Source: Glebionis coronaria
Taxonomy: Eukaryota > Streptophyta > Magnoliopsida > Asterales > Asteraceae
NCBI GenBank assembly: GCA_025667525.1
Contig: CM046882.1
Location: 522,438,618-522,502,617, forward strand
Length of the DNA stretch: 64,000 nt
Direction: 5' to 3'
Part shown: positions 61,391-64,000 of the stretch, in pieces
How the letters are laid out: each line of letters starts with the position of its first letter
Numbering within the stretch: the stretch's first letter is position 1
The notes under the pieces: generated by a model
Database searches by the model: none
Told to the model about the DNA's origin: nothing
Seen by the model: the letters and a program-made list of their open reading frames with translations, nothing else
Translations under genes and position numbers: made by a program

Positions 61391-63366
61391 CCTGTAAATA
61401 TTATATTTTTTGTGGGATGATCACGTAGAGACTCTTGGCGATGAAGATAAGAAACGTAAAAAAAGCCCCAACAAATCCAAGGAAATCGAAAGCCGAATGT
61501 TGGAAATACTTTGATCAAAAGTTTAAAAAGGATGAAAATGGGGTACTTACTAAGATGGCATATTGCAAATGGTTTCCATCGGTTTTCAAATCCGACTCTG
61601 CTAAACATGGTACGCAACACTTGAAAAATCATTATGTTATTGTGATGAGAACCCTGATATTGAGAAACTTAAGAACCAAAACAAACTAGCATTTAAGAAA
61701 AAATTAGTGAGAATGATAAGGTTGGCACTAGTAGTGGGACTTTAGGAACGTGGAAGTATATTGAAAAAGTGATCAAAGAATCATTGACTAAGTTAGCTGT
61801 TCTAACCGAGCTTCCTTTTAAGTTTGTAGAACACCCGGGGTTCATTAAGTTCATGTCGGGCGTGCAACCTAAATATCACGTGCCCTCCCATTTTACTATT
61901 GCTAGGGATATTTCTAAGTTTTATTTAGAAGATAGGAAGAGCCTATTAAAATTCTTATGCAACGATTCCACCACGGTCCATTTAACCACCGATACTTGGA
62001 CTTCTAGTTGTAAAAGAATGAACTTTATGGTTTTAACCGCACACTTTATAGATGATGATTGGGTAATGCACAAAAGCATTTAGACCAATAGATAGTCATA
62101 GAGGGGTGGATATTGGTAGGGCACTTTTGGAATGTATAAACGGATGGGGTTTAAAGAATGTTATGACTGTGACGGTTGATAACATTTCTTCAAATGAAAA
62201 AGCGCTCGAATACTAGGTATAGAATTTACCAAGTAAGTAAGATAACGGTAAACATTTTCACATATGGTGTATGACTCATATTTTAAACCTAATTGTCAAA
62301 GATGGTTTAAAACGTACAAAATAGAAGTTGATACCATATCCTTAGCCGTGAAATACATAAAACATTCGAGCTAAAGAGTTTCTAACTTTAAAAAAAGTGT
62401 TGAAAACTCTGCAGATTCAAAATAGTTTTTGACTTTCGAATGCCCTACACGATGGAATTCAACACATGATATGTTGAAACCCGCCATTGAGTTAAAATAT
62501 GGTTTTTCATTATGATTTTAAGAACTCTTGTTTTGCACGAAACCTAGAGGAAACACCAACGCGAGCTGATTTTGTGGTTGTAAAAAGGTAGTTCAATTTT
62601 TGGAGAAATTTAAGGAAATAACCAAACTTGTGTTAAACGTATCAAATCTTGTTGCTCATTTGTGGTTTGAAGAGGTACTTGATATTGATAAGCATCTTCG
62701 TGAGTGACATAAAAAATTCTTCTTTTAAGGACATGGTTGGAGAAATGAAAAATGTATAAAAAATATTAGGGTGATTACAAAAAATCAACCGTTATATGTA
62801 CTTTGCCATTATGTTAGATCCCACGATGAAGTCGAAAATATTACGATATGGTTTGAAGTGTTTGATAGATAATGGTTGTGTGCCAATGGAGCAAAGTGAG
62901 GAAGATAGTAATGAGACGCCATTTGGTTTTTTAACCCACGACGAATTAGCTAAAAATTTTGTTGAGAAGGATATGGGATTATTGTTTGCCATATACAAAG
63001 AGAAATATGGTACAACCACATCAACGACTTATCGAGATCAATGTTTAATAAAAGTAGTAGCTCTAGAAGTCGTCGTGGCAATGCTTTCTTAAGGGAGCAT
63101 AAAGATACAATGAGAAATAAGTCGAGTGGGGTGAAAATGAGTTGAAGAAATATCTTAAAGAACCGCCTCTAGAGCTAGAGGCCGACGAAGACTTTGACAT
63201 TCTTAATTGGTGGAAGTTAAATATTCTACGTTTTCCAATCGTATCAAAGATGGCGAAAGGTAATTTCTCATTTTTTTTCTATTTTTTATAGCCACTAATT
63301 TTTTTTATAGCCACTTTTACTTTTTTTGATTTTTTTTATATTTTTTGTGATTTTTTAAAAAATTTT

Positions 63367-63590
63367 CTAAGTAGTTTAAGTTAAAGACATAGCCATGTTC
63401 TATATAAATAAAATAAAAACCAAATAAAACAGTAGCTTCATTTTTCTGATTTTTTTATATTTTTATGTTTTTTAGAATTTTTCTAAGTAGCTTAAGTTAA
63501 AGACATAGCCATGTTATAAGAAATTAAAAAAACAGTGGGTTTATTTTTCTGATTTTTTAATACTTTTTATTTTTTTTTATTTTTTAGATA
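63367..63590 (+). repeat. Direct repeat, 116-bp period, in the hAT gene
   Basis: CTAAGTAG(T/C)TTAAGTTAAAGACATAGCCATGTT begins at 63367 and 63483, embedded in poly-T-rich intron sequence. Confidence 0.8.
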
Positions 63591-64000
63591 TCTTGTGCAT
63601 CCAAGTATCCACCGTTGCTTCCGAATCCGCCTTTAGCGCGAGCAGTCGAGTTTTGGACACATATAAAAAATTTTTAGCGCCAAACATTGTAGAGGCTTTG
63701 GTGTGCACGCAAGATTGGCTTTGTACATCAAGTACAAACATGACTATGGATACGTTTGAAGACTTTATGAAAGACGACGAGCTTGCTAAAGGTATGTTTT
63801 TTTTAGATTTCTAACTAATTTTGCTATTATAGTTATAGAATTGTAACTCATTTGTTATATTTTTGTAGAAATTCAAGACGAGTTAGAGAAATAATTGGGA
63901 GAACAAGAAATGGCCAAGAATTGAGTATTGACCCATTCATTTCTTTTGTTGTTATGTTTTGTTACTTGAATTTGTGAAATTTGGACTTATAATGTTACTA

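Larger units (their letters stand above)
60873..63893 (+). pseudogene. hAT transposase (BED-type) remnant
   Basis: Exon 1 from ATG 60873 to 60983 (MDEEQPINQQNN...), then an acceptor at 61427-61428. The BED zinc finger region (ECWKYFDQKFKKDENGVLTKMAYCKWF ... HGTQHLKNH) has Phe where the second Cys of the finger is expected. hAT N-core at 61769-62083 (FKFVEHPGFIKFM, TTDTWTSSCKRMNF). Then many stops and frameshifts through 62090-62800, a fragment at 62796-63092, and the C-terminal dimerisation segment at 63593-63800 (STVASESAFSASSRVLD). Not functional. Confidence 0.85.
60585..64000 (+). mobile_element. hAT-superfamily transposon, decayed, right end outside the window
   Basis: Begins TAGGGCTGAGCAGGCCCG, followed by the GAGCCCGA / CGGGTCG-rich subterminal sequence typical of one group of plant hAT elements. 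It encodes a BED finger, hAT core fragments and a C-terminal dimerisation segment, in that order. The right terminus is not reached, so the TSD cannot be checked. Confidence 0.8.

Overview
The window is nuclear DNA of a flowering plant, with introns, TATA boxes, AT-rich spacers and plant transposon families. The composition of the Copia element at 8306-20485, with its large third ORF after pol, together with the DUF1985-Ulp1 genes, resembles what I remember from Asteraceae genomes. That family-level placement is moderate-confidence inference.

The host genes are a tandem cluster of germin-like proteins of the ABP19/ABP20 type, all on the minus strand. Seven copies lie at about 4478-5104, 35457-36086, 37496-38125, 39662-40289, 44248-44882, 52174-52809 and 54224-54853. 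Four are open (35457, 37496, 52174, 54224) and three are broken (4478, 39662, 44248). Flanks and codons show two alternating types, B and A, arranged as three ~4.2 kb dimers (B1-A2, B3-A4, B5-A6) plus a diverged seventh copy. Each dimer keeps exactly one open gene.

The dimers are separated and split by transposons. Between B1 and A2 is a four-level nest. A ~390 bp CACTA-like MITE (5198-33975, TSD ATA) holds a small minus-strand LTR element (5285-33672). That holds a Mutator-like element (6522-33594, 9-bp TSD TAATAGAAA), which holds a young 12.2 kb SIRE-type Copia element (8306-20485, TSD CTTTC). Between A4 and B5 is a Ty3/gypsy deletion derivative (41316-43920, TSD TATTC). Between B5 and A6 is a decayed Copia element on the minus strand (45737-51609, TSD ATAAA). 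Paralogous dimers preserve the empty sites for the MITE, the gypsy and the minus-strand Copia.

The most unusual object is the Mutator-like element. Without its Copia insertion it is ~14.9 kb and carries at least seven genes: two convergent multi-exon DUF1985-Ulp1 genes, one near each TIR; two small helical-protein genes; a small basic protein; a GRF zinc-finger/transmembrane protein; and a MURA transposase with SWIM and CCHC fingers. A GCGACTT motif is concentrated in both termini and recurs inside, including about 90 bp before the transposase start.

The left edge (1-4370) is decayed LTR-retrotransposon sequence, mostly minus strand. The right part holds spacer (54.9-57.5 kb), a third small helical-protein gene at 58721 with an acidic unknown ORF pair on the minus strand (59787-60536), and a decayed hAT element from 60585 that runs off the window.
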